This document shows, in pieces, positions 9,326 through 17,852 of a stretch of 64,000 nucleotides of DNA. A program made the position numbers and the translations under genes. Source of the DNA: Psychrobacillus sp. OK028 (GTDB lineage Bacteria; Bacillota; Bacilli; Bacillales_A; Planococcaceae); the NCBI RefSeq assembly GCF_900103605.1, contig NZ_FNHY01000001.1, positions 496,001 to 560,000 of the forward strand. Direction: 5' to 3'. The notes under the pieces are model-generated. The model searched no databases. It saw nothing but the letters and a program-made list of their open reading frames with translations, and was not told the DNA's origin. Position 1 is the stretch's first letter, and each line of letters begins with the position of its first letter.

Positions 9326-10048
9326 ATGAAAAAAACCGTCTATATTCGGTTTACCATAATTTTGCTAATAATTGGATTTATGTTAGCGGTACAATATAAC
9401 ACCGTTCAAAATCCAGAAACAAGAGATACACGAGACATATGGGCAATTCGTCAAGAGCTCTCAAAAGAAACTGAAACACACTCCGAGTTACTATCAGAGG
9501 TTTATGTGTTAGATCAGACGATTCTAAAATACGGGAACATGGTAAATGAAAGTGCTGAATTCGCCTTAAAGGATACAGTAGAGCAACTAAAGAAAGATAT
9601 TGGCCTTGTTGAATACACTGGACCTGGGCTTACTATTAATGTAGAGCCTTCACTAGAAAGCATTGCATTAGGACAACCAGTTGAAGGAATTTCACCAGAT
9701 TTACTTATTCGGCTCATCAATGAAATCAATCGTTTTAAAGCAAAGGATTTAGAGGTGGACGGTAAAAGGATTATATATTCTTCGCCTATTAGAGACGTTA
9801 ATGGTAAAACTACAGTGAATAATATTCCTGTAAGGAATGCACCATTCACGATTAAAATTGGAACCTCCACTTTTGAAGATGCACAAAAAATGTACAATCA
9901 GTTAGAGGCTTCTACAATAGGTGACGACTTCTATATCGACAATTTGAAACTTATGATTGGCGAACCCAAGCGCAATATCACAATCTCACCATATGACCAA
10001 GCATTAAATAACGAATTTTTAAAAGAAGTACCAGAAGGGAAGTCATGA
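9326..10048 (+). CDS. ylxX: DUF881 protein, YlxX-like
   Basis: A second DUF881 protein of 240 residues, paralogous to its upstream neighbour. An N-terminal membrane segment (about 8-22) precedes a short coiled coil and the DUF881 fold, seen in VEYTGPGLTINVEPS, the INEINRFKAKDLEVDGKR region and FTIKIGTS. AAAGGAGG lies before the ATG. It ends one base before sbp begins. The pair of duplicated genes is the normal Bacillales arrangement. Function is unknown; a role near the division machinery is inferred only from context. Confidence 0.88.
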   Translation: MKKTVYIRFTIILLIIGFMLAVQYNTVQNPETRDTRDIWAIRQELSKETETHSELLSEVYVLDQTILKYGNMVNESAEFALKDTVEQLKKDIGLVEYTGPGLTINVEPSLESIALGQPVEGISPDLLIRLINEINRFKAKDLEVDGKRIIYSSPIRDVNGKTTVNNIPVRNAPFTIKIGTSTFEDAQKMYNQLEASTIGDDFYIDNLKLMIGEPKRNITISPYDQALNNEFLKEVPEGKS

Positions 10049-10049
10049 C

Positions 10050-10400
10050 ATGTGGTTGCCATTATTAGGACTGATACTTGGGATTTCCCTCGGTTTGTTA
10101 ACTGAAATACAGATACCAGAAATATATGAAAGCTATTTATCAATAGCCGTATTGGCAGCACTCGATACGCTATTTGGAGGAATACGTGCTCATCTCCAGC
10201 ATGTCTATGATGACAAAGTGTTTGTTTCAGGATTTTTCTTCAACATAGGTCTTGCAGCAGCTTTAGCGTTTTTAGGTGTACACTTAGGAATAGATTTATA
10301 CCTAGCAGCGATATTTGCTTTTGGAGTGCGATTATTTCAAAATATCGCAGTAATTCGTCGGATTTTGCTAACTAAATGGTCAGAAAGAAAAAATCAATAG
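10050..10400 (+). CDS. sbp: Small basic protein Sbp (DUF1290)
   Basis: A 116-residue membrane protein with three or four hydrophobic segments and the family-typical LAALDTLFGGIRAHL motif and DIYLAAIFAFGVRLFQNIA-like region. It corresponds to B. subtilis sbp, which sits between ylxX and ftsA. The molecular role is not established. It starts one base after the ylxX stop and is followed by about 100 bases without a gene before ftsA, where an A/T-rich promoter could lie, though no clear one was recognised. Confidence 0.88.
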   Translation: MWLPLLGLILGISLGLLTEIQIPEIYESYLSIAVLAALDTLFGGIRAHLQHVYDDKVFVSGFFFNIGLAAALAFLGVHLGIDLYLAAIFAFGVRLFQNIAVIRRILLTKWSERKNQ

Positions 10401-10499
10401 TTTTTATGAAGAAATTGACTATTTCTTTAGAAAATTTTAGACTTTATACTGTTTTTACACTAGAATAATAAATAAAGAGTTATTAGGAGGTGCCACGGG

Positions 10500-11789
10500 T
10501 TGAATCAATCAGAATTATACGTATCACTAGATATTGGGTCATCTTCCATCAAAGTTTTAATCGGAGAAATGAATGATGACTCGCTGCATGTAATAGGTGT
10601 AGGAAATGTAAAATCAAACGGAATAAGAAAAGGCACCATTGTAGATATAGACGCAACTGTACAATCTATCAAAAAAGCCGTAAGTGAAGCCGAAAGAATG
10701 ATCGGCATGTCTATAAATGAAATCGTATTAGGCATTCCTGCAAATATGGCAAATATACAAAATGTTAAAGGTGTAGTAGCTGTTAATCGAGAGGACAGGG
10801 AAATTACAGACGGTGACTTAGAGCGCGTTATCGAGTCTGCTCAAGTGATGTCCATTCCTCCTGAGCGAGAGCTTATTAATATAGCAACTAAACAATTCAT
10901 CGTTGATCACTTAGAGGAAATTAAAGATCCACGTGGAATGATCGGCACCCGTTTGGAACTAGACGGTATTATGATGACTACATCCAAAACAATTTTACAT
11001 AACGTGTTAAGATGTGTGGAACGAGCTGGTCTCCAAATAAGAGAGATATATTTACAGCCTTTAGCAGGTGGTTATTTTGCATTAACAGAGGATGAAAAGA
11101 ATCATGGAACAGCTTATATTGATATAGGCGGAGGATCCACTACAATTGCCATCTTCAATGAAGGACACTTAATCAATACTTCAGTAATTCCAGTAGGTGG
11201 AGATCATATTACAAAAGATTTATCGATTGTATTGAAAACACCAACGGAACAAGCTGAAATGATTAAATTAAAATATGGACATGCTTTCTACGATGATGCT
11301 TCCGATGATGAATTATTTGAAGTACCTGTAATAGGTGCAGATATGAAAGAACAATACTCTCAGCGATATATTGCAGAAATCATAGGGGTTCGACTTGAAG
11401 AGTTATTTGAACTGGTTCTGGAAGAATTCTATAGACTTGGTTTACAGGACTTACCAGGAGGCGTAGTCATTACTGGTGGGGTTTCTAAACTTGAAGGCTT
11501 AGGACAGCTTGCAAGACATATTCTTCAAACAAGAGTAAGATTATATACTCCAGATTATATTGGAGTTCGTGAGCCACAATATACGACCGCAGTTGGTCTT
11601 ATAAGATATGCCTATAAAGAAGACCTTTTCTATGGTAAAATTGGTACTAGCCATGCGTTAGCGCATTCGGTTCCAAATGAAGCGGTTGCGATATCTAAAA
11701 AACAAAAACAAACTGCTCAGACGACTAATGAACACAAAGATAGTGCAATGACAAAAGCAAAGAGATTTTTTGACAAGTTTTTTGAATAA
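10500..11789 (+). CDS. ftsA: Cell division protein FtsA
   Basis: Actin-fold ATPase that tethers FtsZ filaments to the membrane and recruits later division proteins. Motifs include the SLDIGSSSIKVLIGE phosphate-1 site, the SHS2-insertion region (about 83-160), the GTAYIDIGGGSTTIAIF phosphate-2 site and the GGVVITGGVSKLEG adenosine motif. The C-terminal KAKRFFDKFFE is the membrane-binding amphipathic helix. The start is TTG 10500, supported by AGGAGG at 10485-10490. It is followed by ftsZ after 42 bases. Confidence 0.97.
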   Translation: MNQSELYVSLDIGSSSIKVLIGEMNDDSLHVIGVGNVKSNGIRKGTIVDIDATVQSIKKAVSEAERMIGMSINEIVLGIPANMANIQNVKGVVAVNREDREITDGDLERVIESAQVMSIPPERELINIATKQFIVDHLEEIKDPRGMIGTRLELDGIMMTTSKTILHNVLRCVERAGLQIREIYLQPLAGGYFALTEDEKNHGTAYIDIGGGSTTIAIFNEGHLINTSVIPVGGDHITKDLSIVLKTPTEQAEMIKLKYGHAFYDDASDDELFEVPVIGADMKEQYSQRYIAEIIGVRLEELFELVLEEFYRLGLQDLPGGVVITGGVSKLEGLGQLARHILQTRVRLYTPDYIGVREPQYTTAVGLIRYAYKEDLFYGKIGTSHALAHSVPNEAVAISKKQKQTAQTTNEHKDSAMTKAKRFFDKFFE

Positions 11790-11831
11790 CAAACCCTTTT
11801 TCATATCGGAGAGAGCATAGGAGGCAATAGC

Positions 11832-12989
11832 ATGTTAGAATTTGAAACAAATGAAGATCAATTAGCGATCATTAAAGTTATTGGAGTAGGTGGGGGCGGT
11901 AATAACGCTGTAAATCGTATGATTGAACATGGTGTTCAAGGAGTAGATTTTATTGCTGTTAATACAGATGCCCAAGCTCTTAATATGTCAAAAGCAGAAG
12001 TAAAGCTTCAAATTGGCGGAAAACTAACTCGCGGGCTGGGTGCGGGTGCAAACCCTGAAGTAGGGAAAAAAGCTGCAGAAGAAAGTAAAGAATTGATCGA
12101 GGAAGCACTTAGAGGAGCAGATATGGTCTTTGTCACAGCGGGTATGGGTGGCGGAACTGGAACTGGCGCAGCACCAGTCATTGCTCAGATTGCACGTGAT
12201 TTAGGGTCATTAACAGTAGGTGTTGTAACACGTCCATTTACTTTTGAAGGTCGTAAACGTTCTACACAAGCAGTAGGTGGAATTGGAATGATGAAAGAGT
12301 CAGTAGACACGTTAATCGTCATTCCAAATGACCGCTTGTTGGAAATAGTAGATAAAAACACGCCGATGATAGAAGCATTCAGAGAAGCAGATAATGTGTT
12401 ACGCCAAGGGGTACAAGGTATTTCAGATTTGATCGCTGTACCTGGTCTTATCAATCTTGACTTTGCAGATGTAAAAACAATCATGTCCAATAAAGGCGCG
12501 GCACTTATGGGTATTGGTATTTCTGCGGGAGAAAATCGTGCTGCTGAAGCTGCCAAAAAAGCAATTTCAAGTCCATTGCTTGAAACATCAATCGATGGTG
12601 CAACTGGTGTCTTGATGAATATTACTGGTGGTTCTAACTTAAGTCTTTTTGAAGTTCAGGAAGCAGCCGATATCGTTGCCTCTGCTTCAGATGAAGAAGT
12701 GAATATGATTTTCGGTTCGGTTATTAATGATAACTTGAAAGATGAAATAGTTGTAACTGTAATTGCAACTGGTTTCAATGAAGAGCTTATTAATCAAAAA
12801 CAACCAAGAAGCACAGGGTTCGGTGGAAACAGAGCACCACAACCAACTGCAGCACCTATCCGAGAACAACGTAAAGAAGAAGTGCCGCAACAACAAGCAC
12901 CTCAACAAGATCGACATGTATCTCATAACCAGCAAGAGGATGCATTAGACATCCCAACATTCTTAAGAAATCGTCAACGCAGAAATTAA
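11832..12989 (+). CDS. ftsZ: Cell division protein FtsZ
   Basis: Tubulin-like GTPase that forms the cytokinetic ring. The 385 residues show the GTP-binding loop [13 protein letters not shown], the tubulin signature [15 protein letters not shown] (about residues 103-117), the T7 loop with [11 protein letters not shown], a Gln/Pro-rich linker (about 320-365) and the conserved C-terminal peptide [13 protein letters not shown] that binds FtsA, SepF and EzrA. GGAGG precedes the ATG. It is the last gene of the dcw cluster, closed by a strong terminator. Confidence 0.98.
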   Translation: MLEFETNEDQLAIIKVIGVGGGGNNAVNRMIEHGVQGVDFIAVNTDAQALNMSKAEVKLQIGGKLTRGLGAGANPEVGKKAAEESKELIEEALRGADMVFVTAGMGGGTGTGAAPVIAQIARDLGSLTVGVVTRPFTFEGRKRSTQAVGGIGMMKESVDTLIVIPNDRLLEIVDKNTPMIEAFREADNVLRQGVQGISDLIAVPGLINLDFADVKTIMSNKGAALMGIGISAGENRAAEAAKKAISSPLLETSIDGATGVLMNITGGSNLSLFEVQEAADIVASASDEEVNMIFGSVINDNLKDEIVVTVIATGFNEELINQKQPRSTGFGGNRAPQPTAAPIREQRKEEVPQQQAPQQDRHVSHNQQEDALDIPTFLRNRQRRN

Positions 12990-12992
12990 TAT

Positions 12993-13026
12993 AAAAAAAA
13001 GCAATCACTTCGGTGATTGCTTTTTT
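12993..13026 (+). terminator. Rho-independent terminator after ftsZ
   Basis: A GCAATCAC / GTGATTGC stem with a TTCG tetraloop is flanked by an A run before and a T run after (12995-13026). It begins about six bases after the ftsZ stop. The A run makes it potentially active in both directions. Confidence 0.93.
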
Positions 13027-13101
13027 GTAGAAAGTATATAAAAATGTCTTGTGAATACTAGGTTTAGGAAACTAGTAAGAATAAATAATCCTATGATTTC
13101 C

Positions 13102-13206
13102 GTTTCAGGCGGACGCTTTCCGTGGGGTGAGCGATGAGCTATCACCGTCGCTAGCGCGTCGATGTGATATCTCATCTGTCTCACTCATCCCACAGGAGTC
13201 GCCACC
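13102..13206 (+). other. Hairpin domain A of composite repeat, copy 1
   Basis: A long imperfect palindrome: GGCGG and GTGGG (13122-13126) on the left arm face CCCAC (13189-13193) and CCACC on the right, around an inner arm GATGAGCTATCAC / GTGATATCTCATC. In copy 2 the GTGGG/CCCAC pair is GCGGG/CCCGC, so both sides changed together. The inner arm has one mismatch here and none in copy 2. Confidence 0.75.
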
Positions 13207-13500
13207 TTTCACTCCAATCAATGAAGGTGTGGTACTATACTAAGAGATTTGGCATAGCCTATCGCCTGAGATAATTAAATAAGTTAAAGTATATGTAAGG
13301 ATAAAAACATATTTAGAGTAGTTGCATTATTCTTCCTGAAGTGTGAGAAGAGTAGATTACATTTTTACTAGTGGAAATAAAAAGTAATAGTAAGTGTGCA
13401 TTAAATAAAGAAACGAAAGAGCGAACGAAATTGCATCTTCGTGAGCTTCCTCTATGTATCAGAAAAGTATCATTTCTTTCGTTAAACAAATACGCCCTAA

Positions 13501-13675
13501 CCTGTTTCTAAGAGTTGTGGAAGGGCGACGGATAGACAAACACCATAAGATTACCGGAAAAAGGGATTCTAGTTGGTTGTGACGGACGTCACAACCAACT
13601 AGAAAACCTAAAAAGTCATTCGGTAATCATATAGTGAAAAGTCTGTCCAAAGCAATTCAGAAACAATAGAAACAT
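13501..13675 (+). other. Hairpin domain B of composite repeat, copy 1
   Basis: An extended inverted repeat of about 175 bases. The core is a perfect hairpin, 17-base arms at 13567-13583 and 13588-13604 around GGAC. Outside it GATTACCG (13549-13556) pairs with CGGTAATC (13621-13628), and GGATAGAC near 13530 pairs imperfectly with GTCTGTCC (13641-13648). Outermost, CCTGTTTCTA (13501) faces TAGAAACATG (13668). The same architecture is kept in copy 2 (55387-55563) with a T-A to G-C exchange in the core. Confidence 0.8.
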
Positions 13676-13691
13676 GTTTTTACCTTAAATG

Positions 13692-13718
13692 ACCGGACAT
13701 CTTTTTGTCCGGTTTTTC
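13692..13718 (+). terminator. Terminator at the end of repeat copy 1
   Basis: ACCGGAC (13692-13698) pairs with GTCCGGT (13707-13713), followed by TTTTCTT. No protein gene ends nearby on this strand, since ftsZ has its own terminator 670 bases upstream. It would therefore end a transcript running through the repeat. It is absent from copy 2. Confidence 0.75.
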
Positions 13719-13803
13719 TTATATATTCATTTTGTTAATACTTCAAAATAATTTCATCTAATTATTATTATGTCGTAAAAAAAGAATGTTTTTGAACGTT
13801 CTT

Positions 13804-13836
13804 TTGACAAATTTCTTATACTTTTGATGCTAAGCT
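13804..13836 (+). promoter_or_regulatory. Putative Spo0A-dependent spoIIG promoter
   Basis: TTGACA (13804-13809) and a TAAGCT-like -10 (13831-13836) are 21 bases apart. The B. subtilis spoIIG promoter is known for an over-long spacer (about 22 bp) and for using sigma-A with Spo0A. A Spo0A-box-like TTTGACAAA overlaps the -35. A palindrome-like GAACGTTC lies just upstream (13795-13802). The assignment is an inference from position and spacing. Confidence 0.4.
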
Positions 13837-13857
13837 TTAGTCAAAAGGAGGGAAATT

Positions 13858-14700
13858 ATGTACGCGGAAGTAATGATTGTAACCAATACTTTTTTCAATT
13901 ATACCGTTTTGGCATTTGCCAATAAAATTGGATGGATTGAAAATCATAAAAGGTATTTATTCCTTTCTGCTTTAACTGCAGGAGTAATTACAGTTGTTTT
14001 CTCTCATTCTATGAGTACTGTATTCTTGTCTTTTTTTGCAATGATTCTTATTGCTTTTTGGAAAAAACGTTCACAAATAATAAAAGCAATTATTTTAACA
14101 TTGCTTGCTAGTGTTTTTGCTGGTGGTTTGCTAACAGCTATTGCTCCTTTATACGTGAATAGTAGTAACTTGTTTATGATCATCAACTTTGCTTTGATCG
14201 CAACTGGAGGTTTATATTTTTTGGCCAAGCATGTACTTCATTTGAATATCGCTCAATCAGAAAGGGAGCTTTTGTATCCATCGAATATTACGCTATTTGG
14301 CGTTTCTAAAGAGCTGACTCTTTTTATAGACTCTGGAAATGTATGTACGGAACCGTTATCAAATGATCCTGTCCACTTTGTGGCTGCAGATATGCTAAAA
14401 GAAGTTTTACCTCCACCTCTATTTGTTGCAATCAGGGATTGGGAGTTCGATGGAATGACCGGATTAGGTAATATTCCTAAAGAATATGCAAGTAAAGTTC
14501 GTTTAATCCCACTTGCTACGATTCACAAACATAAAACTTGGGTTGTTGGTATTAAGTATGACCAATGGATAATTGGAGATCAGGCTTTACCTAAAGGTTA
14601 TATTGTAATGACGAGAGCAAAAGAAAAGTTTCCACATGAAGCAGATGGAATATTGCATAGTTCCTCATATTTTCATTTGAAGAAAAGGAGTGTAGGGTAA
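13858..14700 (+). CDS. spoIIGA: Sigma-E processing peptidase SpoIIGA
   Basis: Membrane aspartic protease that cleaves pro-sigma-E in the mother cell on a signal from SpoIIR. The 280 residues have an N-terminal half with five hydrophobic segments (about 1-125) and a cytoplasmic C-terminal protease half with the catalytic LFIDSGN motif (about residue 157). GGAGGG precedes the ATG. Its stop overlaps the start of sigE by one base (TAATG), the standard spoIIGA-sigE coupling. Confidence 0.95.
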   Translation: MYAEVMIVTNTFFNYTVLAFANKIGWIENHKRYLFLSALTAGVITVVFSHSMSTVFLSFFAMILIAFWKKRSQIIKAIILTLLASVFAGGLLTAIAPLYVNSSNLFMIINFALIATGGLYFLAKHVLHLNIAQSERELLYPSNITLFGVSKELTLFIDSGNVCTEPLSNDPVHFVAADMLKEVLPPPLFVAIRDWEFDGMTGLGNIPKEYASKVRLIPLATIHKHKTWVVGIKYDQWIIGDQALPKGYIVMTRAKEKFPHEADGILHSSSYFHLKKRSVG

Positions 14701-15407
14701 TGCTGATGAAATGGATGCGTAAGATTTACTATTGGGTTCTTTCTTTTAGGCGAAAAAGTGTACATTATATTGGTGGCAATGAATCTTTACCAAAGCCATT
14801 ATCGAGAGAAGAAGAGCGAGAAATGTTGTTAGCATTTATGGATGGCGATGAACATGCTAGAGATGTATTAATCGAACGAAATTTAAGGTTGGTTGTTTAT
14901 ATTGCGAGAAGATTTGATCAAACAAATACGAATATAGAGGATCTTATCAGTATAGGTTCTATCGGACTTATAAAGGCTGTAGAGACATTTAATCTTGAAA
15001 AAGGTATAAAGCTTGCAACGTATGCTTCTAGATGTATAGAGAACGAAATTTTAATGCACCTACGAAAAACTAATCGGATGAAGTCGGAAGTCTCTTTTGA
15101 TGAACCTTTAAATTCAGATTCTGATGGGAATGAACTATTGCTTTCAGATATTTTAGGAACGAGCGAAGATTTAATCATTGAAGATGTAGAGAAAAAGCTG
15201 GAGCGTCAACATGTATTTGAAGCGATAAATCTTCTAGGGAATAGGGAAAAGTATATTATGCAATGTCGATTTGGGTTAAATGGTAAAGAAGAAATGACTC
15301 AGAAGGAAGTAGCCGATCATTTAGGTATTTCGCAATCATATATTTCTCGCTTAGAAAAGAAAATTATTTTAGATTTAAAGGAGCTATTAAACGAACCAAT
15401 TGCCTAA
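14700..15407 (+). CDS. sigE: RNA polymerase sporulation sigma factor sigma-E (pro-form)
   Basis: Early mother-cell sigma factor. The first 20-odd residues form a basic, hydrophobic pro-sequence ending near [15 protein letters not shown], the region where SpoIIGA cleaves. Region 2 (about 55-125) includes the [12 protein letters not shown] and [17 protein letters not shown] motifs. Region 4 ends in an HTH (the [21 protein letters not shown] stretch). The 235 residues match the family. It lies immediately after spoIIGA and before sigG. Confidence 0.97.
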   Translation: MLMKWMRKIYYWVLSFRRKSVHYIGGNESLPKPLSREEEREMLLAFMDGDEHARDVLIERNLRLVVYIARRFDQTNTNIEDLISIGSIGLIKAVETFNLEKGIKLATYASRCIENEILMHLRKTNRMKSEVSFDEPLNSDSDGNELLLSDILGTSEDLIIEDVEKKLERQHVFEAINLLGNREKYIMQCRFGLNGKEEMTQKEVADHLGISQSYISRLEKKIILDLKELLNEPIA

Positions 15408-15450
15408 TGGTTGAAATTGGATAGAATCGAAAAGAATAATCTTTTCTTTC

Positions 15451-15490
15451 CCGGACAAACTGACTTAGAACAATTAAAAAGTCCGGAGGA
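15451..15490 (+). promoter_or_regulatory. Stem that may mask the sigG ribosome-binding site
   Basis: CCGGAC (15451-15456) is complementary to GTCCGG (15481-15486), and the second arm overlaps the Shine-Dalgarno GGAGGA (15485-15490) of sigG. A leader structure that hides the sigG RBS in read-through spoIIG transcripts has been discussed for B. subtilis. Here the pairing is seen directly; the function is inferred. Confidence 0.55.
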
Positions 15491-15496
15491 AGATCT

Positions 15497-16276
15497 ATGA
15501 CGAGAACAAAAGTTGAATTATGCGGCATTGATACATCTAAGCTTCCTTTACTTAAGCATGAAGAAATGAAAGAATTGTTTATTCGATTACAAGCTGGTGA
15601 AGACTCTGTTAAAGATGAACTAGTTATGTGTAATTTAAGGTTAGTTTTAAGCCTAGTTCAAAGATTTGCATATCGTGGAGAGCAAGCAGATGATTTGTTT
15701 CAAGTTGGTTGCATTGGGCTCATCAAGTCAATTGAGAATTTCGATCTAAAGCATAACGTCCGTTTTTCTACGTATGCAGTTCCGATGATAATTGGAGAAA
15801 TAAAAAGACATTTACGTGATCACCATTCAGTGAGAGTATCAAGATCGTTAAGAGATATTGCATATAAAGCTATGAAAGCGAAGGAACAGTTTATCAACGA
15901 GCATTTACAAGAGCCGACATTGGATGATCTATCTAAAGAGCTAGATATACCAGTGGAGGATATATTGATTGCTTTAGATGCTATTCAGGATCCAGTATCG
16001 TTACAAGAGCCAATATTTAGTGACGGTGGGGACGCTATATATATGATGGATCAATTATGCGATAATGATGTATCCGAAGATCAATGGGTCACTTATTTTA
16101 CTGTGAAAGAAAGTTTTCAAAAGCTAGATACAAGGCAAAAGAAAATACTAACGAAAAGAATTTACTATGGAGCTACACAAACTGAAATTGCGATGGATTT
16201 AGGGTTATCACAAGCACAGATTTCACGATTAGAGAAGAGTGCTTTATCAACTATTCAAAGTCAATTAAATCCCTAA
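15497..16276 (+). CDS. sigG: RNA polymerase sporulation sigma factor sigma-G
   Basis: Late forespore sigma factor, 259 residues, beginning MTRTKVELCGIDTSKLP, the family N-terminus. Region 2 shows NLRLVLSLVQRF and the DDLFQVGCIGLIKSIENFDL stretch; region 3 covers RVSRSLRDIAYKA; region 4 ends with TEIAMDLGLSQAQISRLEKSAL. It lies downstream of sigE as in B. subtilis, where it is read mainly from its own sigma-F/sigma-G promoter. No confident promoter of that class was seen in the 90-base gap. A terminator follows. Confidence 0.97.
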   Translation: MTRTKVELCGIDTSKLPLLKHEEMKELFIRLQAGEDSVKDELVMCNLRLVLSLVQRFAYRGEQADDLFQVGCIGLIKSIENFDLKHNVRFSTYAVPMIIGEIKRHLRDHHSVRVSRSLRDIAYKAMKAKEQFINEHLQEPTLDDLSKELDIPVEDILIALDAIQDPVSLQEPIFSDGGDAIYMMDQLCDNDVSEDQWVTYFTVKESFQKLDTRQKKILTKRIYYGATQTEIAMDLGLSQAQISRLEKSALSTIQSQLNP

Positions 16277-16284
16277 CGTTATAC

Positions 16285-16320
16285 AAACGCTTTTTTCTTT
16301 CTAGAAAAAAGCGTTTTTTT
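16285..16320 (+). terminator. Terminator after sigG
   Basis: AAACGCTTTTTTC pairs with GAAAAAAGCGTTT around TTTCTA, ending in a T run. It starts about nine bases after the sigG stop. Confidence 0.93.
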
Positions 16321-16353
16321 CATTTTCATTCATATAATGTATAAAGGGGGAGT

Positions 16354-16590
16354 ATGATGAAATTTTCTGATGCACAGCAAAAAGAAGTGATAGAAGCGAA
16401 AAGTGGGCAATTATTAGGCTATATTGTGGATGCGGAAATCGATAAAGACACAGGATATATTATTTCCTTTTTAGTGGAGGAAAATGGAGCTTACCCATCT
16501 TTTTTCAACAAAAAAAGAGACACGAAGAAAATAGCCGTACAAAATATAGCGATAATTGGAAAAGATGTTATAATTGTATCAAAAACATAG
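16354..16590 (+). CDS. ylmC: PRC-barrel protein, YlmC/YmxH family
   Basis: A 78-residue protein made of a single PRC-barrel-like domain (GQLLGYIVDAEIDKDTGYI, then IAVQNIAIIGKDVIIV). This family is conserved in spore formers next to sigG, and a sporulation role is assumed from that, not proven. AAAGGGGGAG lies before the ATG pair. ylmA upstream and ylmD downstream, present in B. subtilis, are not found here. Confidence 0.85.
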   Translation: MMKFSDAQQKEVIEAKSGQLLGYIVDAEIDKDTGYIISFLVEENGAYPSFFNKKRDTKKIAVQNIAIIGKDVIIVSKT

Positions 16591-16669
16591 AATTCCAATG
16601 TTCATCATTGATAAAACGGCTTTTCATTGATACAATAAACAAAACAAATGATGAAAAGTTGGGTTTCGA

Positions 16670-17368
16670 ATGACAAACGTACAACAAAATTTAGAACATA
16701 TTTCACAACGTATTCAAAAAGCTAGCGAACGTGCAAATAGAAAATTAGAAGATGTTACATTGATTGCCGTTACGAAAGAAGTTTCGGTTAGTCGAACTAA
16801 TGAAGTAATTGAGACTGGTATTTTACACTTAGGAGAAAATAGACCAGATGGGTTACAAAAAAAAAAAGATGCCATTTCTAATGATGTAAAGTGGCATTAC
16901 ATAGGTACATTACAAACTAGAAAAGTTAAATCGGTTATTAACGATATTCAATACCTTCATTCGTTGGACCGTATAAGCTTAGCGGATGAAATTGAAAAAA
17001 GAGCTACTTCTACAAAGGATTGCTTTGTGCAGGTAAATGTCTCACAGGAGGAATCAAAACATGGTCTTTCTATCGATGAAGTTGAAGCATTCGTCGATGA
17101 ACTTAAAAACCATAAACATATTCGTATTATTGGTTTAATGACAATGGCACCCAATACGGAGGATGAAGCCATCATACGTGATGTTTTTCGTAGATTGAAA
17201 CAACTTCAAAGTAAAATTGCAGCTAAACAAATAGCTAACGCACCTTGCACAGAACTTTCCATGGGAATGTCTGGAGATTTTGAAATAGCGATAGAAGAAG
17301 GTGCTACATTCATAAGAATCGGAACAGCATTGGTAGGAAAAGAGAAGGAGGCAATTGAGAGAGCATGA
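16670..17368 (+). CDS. ylmE: PLP homeostasis protein, YggS/YlmE family
   Basis: Single-domain alanine-racemase-fold PLP-binding protein linked to vitamin B6 and amino-acid homeostasis. It keeps the LIAVTKEVS lysine motif (PLP Schiff base), HLGENRPD in place of the common GEN(R/Y)VQ, the WHYIGTLQTRK stretch, and LSMGMSGDFEIAIEEGAT near the C-terminus. The 232 residues are typical. It overlaps sepF by four bases (ATGA). Confidence 0.94.
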   Translation: MTNVQQNLEHISQRIQKASERANRKLEDVTLIAVTKEVSVSRTNEVIETGILHLGENRPDGLQKKKDAISNDVKWHYIGTLQTRKVKSVINDIQYLHSLDRISLADEIEKRATSTKDCFVQVNVSQEESKHGLSIDEVEAFVDELKNHKHIRIIGLMTMAPNTEDEAIIRDVFRRLKQLQSKIAAKQIANAPCTELSMGMSGDFEIAIEEGATFIRIGTALVGKEKEAIERA

Positions 17369-17835
17369 AAAACTGGATGAAAAATTTCTTCTACTTGGAA
17401 GAAGATGAGGAAACATCAGAAACGCAGCAGTCAAGACCTCAACAGCAAAAGCCAGTAGATAATATAAAACAACAATCAGTTAAAACAGCACCTAAAGAAC
17501 GTAAATTCAATACGATTCCTAAGGAAATAAATTCTCCTAATCTTGTTAGTATTCAAAACGTCCAAAAGTCATCAAAAGTAATTTTGATAGAGCCGAGAGT
17601 GTATGCAGAAGCACAAGATATATCGGAACACTTAAAAGGCAAAAAAGCGGTAATTGTCAATCTGCAACGAATTGATAAGGAGCAGGGAATCCGAATTATC
17701 GACTTTTTAAGTGGAACCGTGTACGCTTTAGGCGGAGATATACAAAGAATAGGTACAGACATATTCCTTTGTGCGCCAGATTCAGTAGAAGTTGATGGTG
17801 CAATATCGGATTATTACTATAACGACCTAGATTAA
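17365..17835 (+). CDS. sepF: Cell division protein SepF
   Basis: FtsZ-interacting protein that forms rings and anchors FtsZ to the membrane. An N-terminal amphipathic helix (MKNWMKNFFYLEEDE) is followed by a Gln-rich linker (about 20-65) and the SepF dimer/FtsZ-binding core, with VILIEPRVYAEAQDISEHLK, KKAVIVNLQRID and the FLSGTVYALGGDIQRIG stretch. Length 156 is normal. It is translationally coupled to ylmE and followed by ylmG. Confidence 0.96.
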   Translation: MKNWMKNFFYLEEDEETSETQQSRPQQQKPVDNIKQQSVKTAPKERKFNTIPKEINSPNLVSIQNVQKSSKVILIEPRVYAEAQDISEHLKGKKAVIVNLQRIDKEQGIRIIDFLSGTVYALGGDIQRIGTDIFLCAPDSVEVDGAISDYYYNDLD

Positions 17836-17852
17836 CAGAGGAGTAAAAAATT

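Larger units (their letters stand above)
13094..13690 (+). repeat. Composite structured repeat, copy 1
   Basis: This non-coding stretch of about 600 bases aligns over its length with 54978-55575 on the same strand. Shared blocks are the GTTTCAGG-to-CCACCTTTCAC palindromic part (13102-13206), a CATAGCCTATCGCC-type block near 13253, the AGCGAACGAAATTG-to-TCTTCGTGAGCTT block near 13420, and the large inverted repeat at 13501-13675. The part around 13300-13390 has diverged. No good reading frame is seen in either copy. It fills most of the gap between ftsZ and spoIIGA. It could be a miniature mobile element, a structured RNA, or both. The resemblance of its first block to GC-rich intergenic repeats common in Bacillaceae is from memory. 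Confidence 0.85.

Noticed and set aside
10401-10499. Promoter between sbp and ftsA
   Set aside because: TTGACT and TATACT are present but about 24 bases apart, too far for a normal sigma-A promoter.
13027-13857. Protein gene between ftsZ and spoIIGA
   Set aside because: No frame of useful length with RBS; the stretch is explained by the structured repeat, a terminator and the spoIIG promoter region.
15407-15450. Sigma-F/sigma-G promoter before sigG
   Set aside because: A GGATAGAATC -10-like box is seen, but no -35 at suitable spacing.
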